Shown in pieces: positions 51,351-60,051 of a stretch of 64,000 nucleotides of DNA. Position numbers and translations under genes: made by a program. This stretch comes from Amycolatopsis methanolica 239 (GTDB lineage Bacteria; Actinomycetota; Actinomycetes; Mycobacteriales; Pseudonocardiaceae): the NCBI RefSeq assembly GCF_000739085.1, contig NZ_CP009110.1, positions 3,224,001 through 3,288,000 on the forward strand, given 5' to 3'. The notes beneath the pieces were generated by a model. That model had not been told where the DNA came from, made no database searches, and saw only the letters and a program-made list of their open reading frames with translations. The first letter of the stretch is position 1, and each line of letters starts with the position of its first letter.

Positions 51351-52235
51351 ATGGACCGCCGCGCGATGGTCGCGGCCCTCACCACCGTCGTGCTCTGGGC
51401 GTCGGCCTTCGTGGCCATCCGGGCGGCCGGTGAGCACTTCGCGCCGGGCGCGCTGGCGCTCGGGCGGCTCGTCGCCGGCGCGCTCACCCTCCTCGTCTTC
51501 CTGGTCATCCGGCGCGAGGGGCTGCCGAAACGCGAGGCGTGGCCGGGGATCGCGGCCGCGGGGGTGCTCTGGTTCGGCGCCTACATGGTCGTCCTGAACT
51601 GGGGCGAACAGCTCGTCGACGCGGGCACGGCTGCCATGCTGGTCAACGTCGGCCCCATCCTGATCGCCCTGCTCGGCGGCTGGCTGCTGCGCGAGGGCTT
51701 CCCCGGGCGGCTGCTCGCGGGGCTCGCCGTCTCCTTCGCCGGCGCCGTCGTCGTGGGGCTGTCGATGTCCGGCCGCGGTCACGCGCCCGTGCTCGGCGTG
51801 GTGCTCTGCCTGCTCGCGGCCATCACCTACGCGGGTGGCGTGGTCAGCCAGAAACCCGCGCTGAAGCACGCCTCGGCGCTCCAGGTCACCACCTTCGGCT
51901 GCCTGATCGGCGCCATCGCGTGCCTGCCGTTCGCCGGGCAGCTCGTCGACGACCTCGCGACCGCGCCCGCCGAGGCCACACTCAGCATGCTCTACCTCGG
52001 CGTGTTCCCGACCGCGCTCGCCTTCACGACCTGGGCGTACGCGCTGGCCCGCACGACCGCGGGGAAGATGGGCTCGACGACCTACGCCGTGCCGGCCGTG
52101 GTGGTGCTGATGTCGTGGGCCGTGCTCGGCGAGGTCCCGGGCTGGCGCTCGCTGGCCGGCGGCGTCCTCTGCCTGGCCGGGGTGGCGGTATCCCGCGCGA
52201 AACGTGAACCCGTGCTCGCCCGGCAACGGTTGTGA
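51351..52235 (+). CDS. EamA/DMT-superfamily transporter
   Basis: A 294-aa protein of ten membrane segments arranged as two EamA repeats (VLWASAFVAIRAAGEHFAPG; GGVVSQKPALKHASALQVTT, then AVPAVVVLMSWAVLGEVP). Metabolite exporter of unknown substrate. ATG 51351 chosen; GTG 51339 is possible. Confidence 0.9.
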   Translation: MDRRAMVAALTTVVLWASAFVAIRAAGEHFAPGALALGRLVAGALTLLVFLVIRREGLPKREAWPGIAAAGVLWFGAYMVVLNWGEQLVDAGTAAMLVNVGPILIALLGGWLLREGFPGRLLAGLAVSFAGAVVVGLSMSGRGHAPVLGVVLCLLAAITYAGGVVSQKPALKHASALQVTTFGCLIGAIACLPFAGQLVDDLATAPAEATLSMLYLGVFPTALAFTTWAYALARTTAGKMGSTTYAVPAVVVLMSWAVLGEVPGWRSLAGGVLCLAGVAVSRAKREPVLARQRL

Positions 52236-52263
52236 AACGGTTCGGGGTGGGTATCCCGCCCGC

Positions 52264-52707
52264 ATGACTGAGGCGCGTCTCGACGACGAGAACCCCGAGG
52301 CCGACCGCTACGACCGCGCGACGGTCCAGGCGGTCGGCAAGCTCACCGAGGCCCTGGAGACCCTCGAGGTCGCGCGCGGGCACCTGTACCAGTTCCACCG
52401 CATGACCGGAACCACCGACTTCGCCGTCGGCGAGGCCGTCGAGCTGCTGCGCAAGGCCGGCCACGACGAGCTGGCCGACCGCATCGCCCGCGAGCTGGTG
52501 GGCCGCAACGTGCTGCCGGGGCGGTGGACGTTCCAGGTGGTCGAGGACTTCGACGACACCTACTACCAGCCGTTCCGCGCGTTCGAACGGCAGGCGCGCG
52601 AGCTGACCGGCGGGCGGCGGCACCTGTTCGAGGCGGAACTGAAACGACAGCGGCGTTCGCGGGGGGTGGCCGGGCACGAGGCGACGCCGGACGAGCGGGT
52701 GGGCTGA
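52264..52707 (+). CDS. conserved hypothetical protein, 147 aa
   Basis: Soluble helical protein (KLTEALETLEVARGHLYQFH) with a conserved-looking FDDTYYQPFRAFERQARELT. No named domain that I recognise. It ends directly at the start of the next gene, so they form an operon. Confidence 0.8.
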   Translation: MTEARLDDENPEADRYDRATVQAVGKLTEALETLEVARGHLYQFHRMTGTTDFAVGEAVELLRKAGHDELADRIARELVGRNVLPGRWTFQVVEDFDDTYYQPFRAFERQARELTGGRRHLFEAELKRQRRSRGVAGHEATPDERVG

Positions 52708-53190
52708 ATGCAGACGTTCCTGCCCTACCCGGGGTTCGCCGAAACCGCGCAGGTGCTGGACACGCGGCGCCTCGGCAAGCAGCGCGTCGAGACGCTGCAG
52801 GTGCTGCGGGCGCTGACGGTGCCGAACTACGGCTGGCGGCACCACCCGGCGGCGAAGATGTGGACCGGCTACGAGGAGGCGCTGACTCGCTACGGGCTGG
52901 AGGTGTGCCGGGTGTGGTGCGCGGCCGGGCGCACCGACACGTGCGCGGTGAAGCTGACCGACGACCTGGCGCGCGCGGTCGGGCTGCCGCGGCCGCGGGA
53001 CGAGGAGGCGCTGCGGGAGGCCGGGGAGATGCCGCCGTGGCTCGGCGACCCGGACTTCCACCGCAGCCACCAGTCGGCGCTGCTGCACAAGGATCCCGAG
53101 CACTACGGACGGTTCTTCGACGGCGTGCCGGACGACCTGCCCTACGTGTGGCCGGCTTCGGACCGGCAGTCACGGTTGGTCCACTCGTGA
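52708..53190 (+). CDS. MSMEG_6728-type / pyrimidine-dimer DNA glycosylase-like protein
   Basis: A 160-aa protein whose N-terminus MQTFLPYPGFAETAQVLDTR, followed by RRLGKQRVETLQVLRAL, matches the actinobacterial MSMEG_6728 family. That family is related to T4 endonuclease V-type pyrimidine-dimer glycosylases. The HHPAAKMWTGY and DFHRSHQSALLHKDP blocks are typical. DNA repair is likely but unproven. It immediately follows the 147-aa gene. Confidence 0.85.
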   Translation: MQTFLPYPGFAETAQVLDTRRLGKQRVETLQVLRALTVPNYGWRHHPAAKMWTGYEEALTRYGLEVCRVWCAAGRTDTCAVKLTDDLARAVGLPRPRDEEALREAGEMPPWLGDPDFHRSHQSALLHKDPEHYGRFFDGVPDDLPYVWPASDRQSRLVHS

Positions 53191-53448
53191 GGGGCCGCGG
53201 GCTCCGGTGGCTCCGGGCGTCGCGGTTTGTCGATTCGTGGGGTGACGGCGGCTGTGGGGTGGCTGTGCCAGGGGCGCGGGTCTGGGGAGAGGTGCTGCCG
53301 GTGATGGGGGCCGCAGGGCGGTCGTCGCGGCTGGGTGCGGGCGCCGGTGGGTTGGGGACTTGCCGGTGGGGTGCTTCAACGGTTCGAGGGGAGCGGTCGC
53401 GGCGGTGGTCCGGCGCGTGGTGGCGACCTTGCCGCTGCCGCAGCGCCT

Positions 53449-53450
53449 TA
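53449..53450. repeat. possible TA target duplication, left of IS5 element
   Basis: TA precedes the left end GAGGTC and also follows the right end at 54347-54348. The duplication is only two bases, so this is tentative. Confidence 0.4.
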
Positions 53451-54346
53451 GAGGTCGTAACAGAATGATCTTGGTGTGGTTTGATGTCTCCCGTTGTTGA
53501 TCTTGTGATGGCGGGTTGCTGGTGGCGCAGCGCAGGCCGTGGGAGGTCGAGGACGGGCTGTGGGAGCTGGTCGAGCCTCTGCTGCCCAAGGTCGAGCGCC
53601 GCTTCCGCCATCCTGGGCGCAAGCGGCTGGACGACCGGCGTGCGCTATGCGGGATCTTGTTCGTGCTGTCCACGGGGATGCCGTGGGAGTTCTTGCCGCA
53701 GGAGCTGGGATACGGCTCTGGGATGGCCTGTTGGCGCCGGTTGCGGGACTGGACCGAAGCTGGAGTGTGGCCGCGGCTGCACGAGCTGCTGTTGGTCAAG
53801 CTCAACGGGGCCGGTGTGATCGACTGGTCCCGCGCGGCGATCGACGGCTCCCATGTCCGGGCGCTAAAAGGGGGTCGAAAACCGGGCCGAGCCCGGTCGA
53901 CCGCGCCCGCACCGGCTCCCAACACCACGTGATCACCGAAGGCGGCGGTCCCGCTGGCGGTGGCCCTGACCGGCGGGAACCGCCACGTCATCACCCAGCT
54001 CACCCCGCTGCTCGAGGCCATCCCGCCGGTGCGCGGCCGCCGCGGACGGCCCCGCCGTCGTCCCGACAGCTTGTATGCCGACCGCGCCTATGACTTCGAC
54101 AAGCACCGCAACCTGGTGCGCGCCAGAGGCATCGAGCCACGCTTCGCCCGCCGCAGCACCGAGCACGGCTCCGGCCTGGGTGTCCACCGCTGGGTGGTCG
54201 AGCAAACCATCGCCCTGCTGCACTGGATCCGCCGCCTGCGCACCCGCTGGGAAATCCGCGACGACATCCACCAAGCCTTCCTCAGCATCGCCTGCAGCAT
54301 CATCTGCTGGCGCCGACTCAACAAACACTCAATCTGATAGGGCCTC
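53451..54346 (+). mobile_element. IS5-family (IS427-like) insertion sequence, about 896 bp
   Basis: Imperfect inverted ends of about 20 bp: GAGGTCGTAACAGAATGA on the left, GAGGCCCTATCAGATTGA read inward from the right. They enclose a split DDE transposase. Size and the two-frame arrangement fit the IS427 group. The right end lies 12 bases before the ATG of a methyltransferase. Confidence 0.85.
53522..54337 (+). pseudogene. IS5-family DDE transposase in shifted frames
   Basis: Part 1 from GTG 53522 (WEVEDGLWELVEPLLPKVER; first Asp in AIDGSHVRALKGG) reaches AAAAGGGGG at 53866-53874, a plausible programmed -1 slip. Part 2 reads TGPSPVDRARTGSQHHVITE in the -1 frame. A further indel near 53938-53955 is needed to reach part 3 (VPLAVALTGGNRH, second Asp in LYADRAYDFDKHR, Glu in VHRWVVEQTIALL). 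The first shift may be functional; the second is probably inactivating. Confidence 0.85.
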
Positions 54347-54358
54347 TAAGCTTCCCCC

Positions 54359-54964
54359 ATGAGCGTGCCACCCACTGGTCTCGCCGCGACGCGGGCCTTC
54401 TTCGGGCCCCGCGCGGCGACCTGGGAGCTGAAGTTCCCCGACGACGGGCCCCGCTACCGGCGTGCCGTCGCGGATCTGGCTCCGCCGGCAGGCGGGGTCG
54501 TCGCCGACATCGCGTGCGGCACCGGGCGCGCCCTGCCCGAGCTGCGGGACGCCGTCGGCCCCGGCGGGACGGTCCTCGGCGTCGACGTGACGCCAGAGAT
54601 GCTCGCCGAGGCAGCCGCCCGCGGGCGTCACCGCGTGGCGGCGCTGCTCCTCGGCGACGCCCTGCACCTGCCGCTGAAAACCGGCGCCCTGGACGCCGTC
54701 TTCGCCGCCGGGCTGGTCTCGCACCTGCCCGACCCGGTCGCGGGGCTGCGCGAACTCGCCCGCGTGTGCCGGCCCGGCGGGCGCCTCGCGTTGTTCCACC
54801 CCGTCGGGCGGGCCGCGCTCGCGCGGCGGCAGGGCCGGGAGCTGACCCCCGACGACCTCCGCGCCGAACCGAACATCCGCGCCGCCCTCACCGCGGCCGG
54901 CTGGCGCCTGGACGACATCGACGACGGCGAGGACCGCTACCTCGTCCTCGCCACCGTCCACTGA
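54359..54964 (+). CDS. class I SAM-dependent methyltransferase
   Basis: A 201-aa Methyltransf_11-type protein. Motif I VVADIACGTGRALPEL is near residue 47, LGVDVTPEMLAEAAARG near residue 72, and DAVFAAGLVSHLPDPVAGLR near residue 118. Substrate unknown. The IS5 element ends 12 bases upstream, so its own promoter and part of its ribosome site may have been displaced. Confidence 0.88.
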   Translation: MSVPPTGLAATRAFFGPRAATWELKFPDDGPRYRRAVADLAPPAGGVVADIACGTGRALPELRDAVGPGGTVLGVDVTPEMLAEAAARGRHRVAALLLGDALHLPLKTGALDAVFAAGLVSHLPDPVAGLRELARVCRPGGRLALFHPVGRAALARRQGRELTPDDLRAEPNIRAALTAAGWRLDDIDDGEDRYLVLATVH

Positions 54965-54970
54965 CGACAG

Positions 54971-55156
54971 TCAGCGGGCGACCTCCAGGTCCAGCCCCAT
55001 CACCGGCACCGTCTGCCGTCGGAGCAGCCAGCCGCGTCCGGATCCGCCCGGCAGCTCACCCAGGAAAGCCTTGCGCTGCCCCGGAGTCGCCGATCGCCAG
55101 CGCAGTGACAGCACCAGGCGGACCGGCGCGATGAACGGGCGCAAACGGCTGGGCAT
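54971..55156 (-). pseudogene. C-terminal remnant of an unknown gene
   Basis: About 50 gene-like residues (VRLVLSLRWRSATPGQRKAF, RQTVPVMGLDLEVAR) end just after the convergent methyltransferase stop. Upstream of about 55130 the DNA becomes IS481, so the N-terminus is lost. Family not recognised. Confidence 0.35.
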
Positions 55157-55656
55157 GAACCGGCTGCCGGCCTCGCGGCGCTTCGAGCGGCACCAGCAGC
55201 GCTGGAAGTGCTACGAGAAGCAACGGCCCGGCCACCACGTTAAGATCGATGTCAAGTTCATCGAACCCATCACCACGGGAACCGCCAAGCGCAAGCGGTA
55301 CTACCAGTACACCGCCATGGACGACTGCACGTGACTGCGGGTGCTGCGCATCTGCCCTCGGTCGGACCAGAAGACCGCGATCCAGTTCCTGGACTACGTG
55401 CCCTCCCGGCTGCCCTTTCAAGTCGAGAAAATCCAGACCGACAACGGCGCTGAGTCCATCGCATCGACACCGAAGAGTTCTACCGTCTCCTCGACGGCGT
55501 GGTCATCGACGACGCGGGGGTTTCAACGACAAGCTCAAGGAATGGGAGGACTACGACAACTACCACCGACCCCACGGCGGCCTCGGCGGCCAAACCTCCT
55601 ATGAGAGGCTGCTACAGAAGTCCCAAGCCCAGCCTGTCACCGACCACCGTCAGTAG
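55133..55656 (+). pseudogene. IS481-family transposase remnant
   Basis: YEKQRPGHHVKIDVKFIEPI opens the rve integrase core with its first Asp, followed by YYQYTAMDDCT and a TGA at 55332-55334 where Arg is expected. LRVLRICPRSDQKTAIQFLD continues in phase to IQTDNGAE (second Asp). The next about 30 codons are deleted and HRIDTEEFYRLLDGVVIDDA follows in another frame, then YHRPHGGLGGQTSYERL. Nonsense codon, deletion and frameshifts: dead. Confidence 0.85.
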
Positions 55657-56019
55657 CACACCTAGACGGTTGCACTGCTGTGGCTCCTATCTGGGCGGCA
55701 AGCGGACCAAGGGGTTGCTCTTGACTCGGCCTGGGATCGCACGCCAACTTTGAACCACGCCTCGTCGATGCCCGGGCATCGACGACAGGCCAGGCACTCG
55801 CGGTTCAACAGCGCAGCCCGAGGGCCGCGCCAAGCTGCACTGGTTCAGACGCGTGGAGGCAGGGCGCCCTGCGGATCAGGAAACACCGGCAGCGTGCCCG
55901 CCGGCCCGCCCACCTCGAGAACCCGACCAGGTACGCCAGTGGCGACGATCCGAAACGACGAGGCAGTCCCGCATCGCTGGTGCGCGCGGACCATCTCCGG
56001 CAGCTCCAGCTTCTTCAAG
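55657..56019. other. 363-bp decay region
   Basis: No intact gene. Minus-strand frames contain gene-like stretches such as SSFRIVATGVPGRVLEVGG that continue from the acyl-CoA dehydrogenase remnant in another frame, but I could not assign them. Confidence 0.4.
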
Positions 56020-56330
56020 TCGTCCCGCCGAAAGGATGATCGGCTGCGTCCCCAGCTTGTTCACCGCCGGGGTCAGCGACGCCGACGCGTCCACCGGCGC
56101 GACTTCCTCGATCACGATGCACGCCGCGATCGCATCCGCGCCCTGACCCTCGTGCTCGTCGGGGATGTGCACCGCGTTGAAACCTGCGCTGTTGAGTGCT
56201 TTCAGGGCTTCGTAGAGGAAGCGCTCGTACTCATCGACGTCGGCGGCGTGGGGTGCGATTGCCCGCTCGGCCAGGGCGCGTACGGCGGCGCGGAGTTCTT
56301 CGTGCTCCTCAGGCGGTACATCAGGCGTCC
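56020..56330 (-). pseudogene. acyl-CoA dehydrogenase, N-terminal remnant
   Basis: Minus-strand DVPPEEHEELRAAVRALAER, then YERFLYEALKALNSAGFNAV, HIPDEHEGQGADAIAACIVI and AVNKLGT read as the N-terminal helical domain of an acyl-CoA dehydrogenase. No start codon precedes it in frame, and homology stops near 56020. It followed the 3-hydroxyacyl-CoA dehydrogenase gene directly, so a fatty-acyl or aromatic-acyl operon has been truncated. Confidence 0.75.
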
Positions 56331-57187
56331 TTGCGGTAGTCGTAGAAACCGCGCCCGGACTTGCGGCCGAGCAGGCCCGCGTCGACCATGCGCAGCAACA
56401 GCGGCGGGGGAGCGTAGAGCGGCTCCTTGAACTCCGCGTACATCGACTCGGCGACGGCCTTCGTGGTGTCGAGCCCGATGAGGTCGGCCAGGCGCAGCGG
56501 CCCCATGGGGTGGGCGCAGCCGTGGACCATGCCGTTGTCGATGTCCTCGGCCGCGGCGAACCCGGACTCCAGCATGCGGATCGCCGACAGCAGGTAGGGG
56601 ACCAGCAGGGCGTTGACCACGAACCCGGACCGGTCCTGCGCGTGCACCACCGTCTTACCCAGCGTCTCCGATGCGAACTCCGCCGCGCGTTCGCGTGTCC
56701 GGTCCGCGGTCAGGAGCGAAGGGATGAGCTCGACCAGCGGCAGCACCGGAACCGGGTTGAAGAAGTGGATGCCCACCACCTGGGCGGCCCGTTCGGTGGC
56801 CACCGCCAGTTTCATGATCGGGATCGACGACGTGTTCGACGCGAGGATCGCGTCCGGCCGCTGGACGATCTTGTCCAGCCGCTCGAACACGTCGATCTTG
56901 ATGCGCTCGTCCTCCGCGACCGCCTCGATCACCAGGTCCCGGTCGGCGAAGTCGTCGAGATCCGCGGTGTAGGACAGGCGGCCGTCCACGATCGCGCGGT
57001 CCTCCGCAGAGAGCTTGCCCGCGCGGGTCGCGCGGTCCAGCGACGTGCTGATCCGCTCCCGCGCTGCCGCCAGCGCCGCCTCGCCGGCTTCCGCGACGAC
57101 CACGTCCAGCCCTGCCCGGGCACACACCTCGGCGATCCCGGCGCCCATCAGCCCGCCGCCGACCACGCCCACCTTCGCGATGTCCAT
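56321..57187 (-). CDS. 3-hydroxyacyl-CoA (3-hydroxybutyryl-CoA) dehydrogenase
   Basis: A 288-aa enzyme of the short single-domain type. NAD motif VGVVGGGLMGAGIAEVCARA is at the N-terminus. The catalytic His and Glu lie in GIHFFNPVPVLPLVELIPS near residue 142, SNTSSIPI precedes them, and the C-terminal domain shows HPMGPLRLADLIGLD. It oxidises L-3-hydroxyacyl-CoA in beta-oxidation or related pathways. Confidence 0.94.
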   Translation of the reverse strand: MDIAKVGVVGGGLMGAGIAEVCARAGLDVVVAEAGEAALAAARERISTSLDRATRAGKLSAEDRAIVDGRLSYTADLDDFADRDLVIEAVAEDERIKIDVFERLDKIVQRPDAILASNTSSIPIMKLAVATERAAQVVGIHFFNPVPVLPLVELIPSLLTADRTRERAAEFASETLGKTVVHAQDRSGFVVNALLVPYLLSAIRMLESGFAAAEDIDNGMVHGCAHPMGPLRLADLIGLDTTKAVAESMYAEFKEPLYAPPPLLLRMVDAGLLGRKSGRGFYDYRKDA

Positions 57188-57374
57188 GACGACCGAGAGT
57201 AGTAGGATGACCGACTATTGGACATATGAGTATCTGCGATCCAGCTCACGCTGCTCGTGGGTCGCATCCCCGGGTCTGAACGAGCGTTTCCCAGGCGGGT
57301 GAATCCCTCCGCAAGCGGACGGAGGGCCGCGCGGAACACCGGTGTCGCTGCGACGTGTGTGTGACGATGTCCCG

Positions 57375-58721
57375 GTGCGAGGACTTCTTCCCCTGGCGGG
57401 TATGCGCCTGCGCGTGCCCGGCACCGGGGCGGCGGCATGGCATGCGGCGCGGATGCTGGGCGGGCTGGGAGCGTCCGTGGTCTGCGAGGCGGAGAACCAG
57501 GGCTCGGCAGCGGATTGGGCGGCCTCCGGCGTCATGGCGCTGACCGGGACCCGGGACGGGGATCCGGTGCTGCCGCCGGGCCAGGCGGCCAGCGCCGTGC
57601 GTGGGGCGTTGCTGGCGCTCGAGTCCCTCTGTGCGCTGGCGGGACGCCCGGTGGCGCTGCCGGGCGTGGGCGTGTTGTCGGAGCGGGCCGCGATCATGGG
57701 GTTGCGCCGGGACGCGCCACGAGCGCCGCGCGGGGCGTTCCAGGTGTTGCGGGCCGCTGACTCCTGGGTGGGGCTGAACCTGGCCCGGCCATCGGATGAG
57801 GAGTTGCTCCCGGCGTGGCTGGAGGATGCGGACCCGGTGCTGGAGGAGGTGGTCGCGCGGCGAACGGCGAGCGAGCTGGCCGAGCGGGCCCGGTTGCTCG
57901 GGTTGCCGTTCGCGGTGCTGCCTTCGGGGCCCGACGAGCAGTTGATCGCGCGTGGGCAGGTGCCGGAGGTGCGGCCGTTCGTGCTCACTGGCGGGCCGGG
58001 GACGCGGCACGGATTTCTGCCGCCGACCTTGGTGGTGGATCTGTCGGCGTTGTGGGCGGGGCCGTTGTGCGGGCACCTGCTGACCCTGGCGGGGGCGCGG
58101 GTGGTCAAGGTCGAGAGCCTGTCCCGTCCGGACGGTGCCCGCTCGGGGGAACGGGAGTTCTACGACCTGCTGCACGCGGGGCAGGAGTCGGTGGCGCTGG
58201 ACTTCGGGTCGCCGGAGGGGCGGGCGTCGCTGGCGCGGTTGGTCGAGGCGGCGGACGTGGTTATCGAGGGGTCGCGGCCGCGGGCGTTGCGGCAGCTGGG
58301 CATCGACGCCGACGAGGTGCTGGCGCGGGCGCGGGACAAGGTGTGGATCAGCATCACCGCATACGGGCGGACGGGGCCGTGGGCGAACGTGCCGGGGTTC
58401 GGGGACGACGCGGCACTGGCGGCGGGGTTGCTGGCGTTCGATCCGGTGACCGGGGGCCCGTCGCCGGTGGGGGACGCGATCGCGGATCCGGTGACGGGGG
58501 TGAACGCGGCGCTGGTCGCGGTGGCCTGCCGGATGGCCGGCGGGACGTGGCTGGCGGACCTGGCGTTGCGGGAGCAGATCGCGGCCACCCTGGAGTTGCC
58601 GGGGGAGCCGGGGTCGCCGGGAGAGGTGGCCGCTCCGGTGGCGCGCACCCCGGCCGGGCGGGCGCCGGAGCTGGGGGCGGACACCGGACGGGTGCTGGCC
58701 GAGCTGGGGGCGCGGTGCTGA
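57375..58721 (+). CDS. CoA-transferase of the CaiB/BaiF family III
   Basis: A 448-aa protein with two unequal halves. The second half (from about residue 205) holds the classical segment LPPTLVVDLSALWAGPLCGH and the likely catalytic Asp in SGEREFYDLLHAGQESVALD, then TAYGRTGPWANVPGFGDDAA. The first half is a weaker copy (LPLAGMRLRVPGTGAAAWHA). Start uncertain: GTG 57375 or 57342. It moves CoA between carboxylic acids; substrate unknown. Divergent from the dehydrogenase. Confidence 0.85.
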   Translation: MRGLLPLAGMRLRVPGTGAAAWHAARMLGGLGASVVCEAENQGSAADWAASGVMALTGTRDGDPVLPPGQAASAVRGALLALESLCALAGRPVALPGVGVLSERAAIMGLRRDAPRAPRGAFQVLRAADSWVGLNLARPSDEELLPAWLEDADPVLEEVVARRTASELAERARLLGLPFAVLPSGPDEQLIARGQVPEVRPFVLTGGPGTRHGFLPPTLVVDLSALWAGPLCGHLLTLAGARVVKVESLSRPDGARSGEREFYDLLHAGQESVALDFGSPEGRASLARLVEAADVVIEGSRPRALRQLGIDADEVLARARDKVWISITAYGRTGPWANVPGFGDDAALAAGLLAFDPVTGGPSPVGDAIADPVTGVNAALVAVACRMAGGTWLADLALREQIAATLELPGEPGSPGEVAAPVARTPAGRAPELGADTGRVLAELGARC

Positions 58722-58764
58722 TTCAGCGCGCGGCGTGCGTGGGCGACGAGCGGGCGGTGGCGTT

Positions 58765-60051
58765 GTGCTGATCCGGCGGGCCGAGGTCGAGGGGCGCCTG
58801 ACCGACGTCCGTGTCCGGGTGGAGCGGGTGGCGGAGCTGGGCGACCTGCGGCCCGAGCCCGGGGAGGAGGTCGTCGAGGCGCGGGGCGGGGCGCTGTTGC
58901 CGGGGCTGCACGATCACCACCTCCACCTGCTGTCCCTCGCGGCCGCGGCGTCGTCGGTGCGCTGCGGGCCGCCGGAGGTGCGTGATCTCGACGGGCTCGC
59001 CCGGGTGCTGCGCGCGGCCGCGGGACCGGTCCGGGGGATCGGCTACCACGAAAGCGTGGCCGGGATTCTCGACCGGCATGCGCTGGATCGGCTCGTGCCG
59101 GACCGGCCGGTGCGGGTGCAGCACCGTGGCGGGGCGTTGTGGATGCTCAACACCCCTGCGCTGGCCGAGGCGGGGCTGACCGAACGGTTCCCGGACGGGC
59201 GGCTCTGGCGCGCCGACGAGGAGCTGCGAGGGTCGCAGCCGCCGCCGGATCTCGCGGTGGTCGGCAGGCGGTTGGCCGCGGTGGGCATCACCGGGGTCAC
59301 CGACGCGACGCCGCGGCTGTCCGAGGACACGGTGCGCCTGCTGACGGCGTTGCCGCAGCGGGTGCGCCTTCTGGGGGTTCCCACCGGTGCCCGGCTACCG
59401 CCGGGGTTCGAGGTGGGGCCGTGGAAGATCCTGCGCCCCGACCACGAGCCACCGGACTGGGAGGCGCTGCGGGACGAAGTCGCGCGGGTGCACGCCGAGG
59501 GCCGGGCGGTCGCGATCCACGCCGTCACTCGCGAGTCGTTGGTCGTCACGCTGGGCGTGCTGAGCGAGGTGGGCACGATCCCCGGCGACCGGATCGAGCA
59601 CGCCGCGATCGTGGGTGCGGAGGCGATCCCGCTGCTCGCCGAGATCAATCCCGTGGTGGTGACCCAGCCGGGGTTCGTCACCGAGCGCGAACCCGAGTAC
59701 CGGCGGGACATCCCCGCCGACGAGCACGCCGACCTCTACCGCTATGCCAGCCTGCTCGACGCCGGCCTCCGGGTGGCGCCCAGCAGTGACGCGCCCTTCG
59801 CGGACGTGGACCCGTGGCGCACCATCGCAGCTGCCGCCCGTCGCGGACTGGGCCAAGCCGAACGGGTGTCTGCGCAGCGCGCGCTGGAGGGCTACCTGGC
59901 CCCGCTGTCCGACCCCGGCGGCGCGCCCCGGCGCGTCACCGCCGGGGCGCCCGCCGATCTGTGCCTCCTCAGCGTTCCGCTGAGGGAAGCGCTGACCTGT
60001 CCCGACTCGGGGTTCGTGGCTGCGACGTGGTGTCGTGGCCGGCGCGTGTGA
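58765..60051 (+). CDS. amidohydrolase family protein
   Basis: A 428-aa metal-dependent hydrolase. The metal motif LLPGLHDHHLHLLSLA lies near residue 50, with HAVTRESLVVTLGVLSEVG and DRIEHAAIVGAEAI further on, and APSSDAPFADVDPW carrying the late Asp near residue 345. GTG 58765 is 43 bases after the CoA-transferase stop. The last 83 bases overlap the 3' end of the convergent MHS transporter gene. Confidence 0.85.
   Translation: MLIRRAEVEGRLTDVRVRVERVAELGDLRPEPGEEVVEARGGALLPGLHDHHLHLLSLAAAASSVRCGPPEVRDLDGLARVLRAAAGPVRGIGYHESVAGILDRHALDRLVPDRPVRVQHRGGALWMLNTPALAEAGLTERFPDGRLWRADEELRGSQPPPDLAVVGRRLAAVGITGVTDATPRLSEDTVRLLTALPQRVRLLGVPTGARLPPGFEVGPWKILRPDHEPPDWEALRDEVARVHAEGRAVAIHAVTRESLVVTLGVLSEVGTIPGDRIEHAAIVGAEAIPLLAEINPVVVTQPGFVTEREPEYRRDIPADEHADLYRYASLLDAGLRVAPSSDAPFADVDPWRTIAAAARRGLGQAERVSAQRALEGYLAPLSDPGGAPRRVTAGAPADLCLLSVPLREALTCPDSGFVAATWCRGRRV

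Noticed and set aside
53170..54021. Minus-strand 283-codon frame across the IS5 element
   Set aside because: Composition is shadow-like and it runs antisense through clear transposase motifs.
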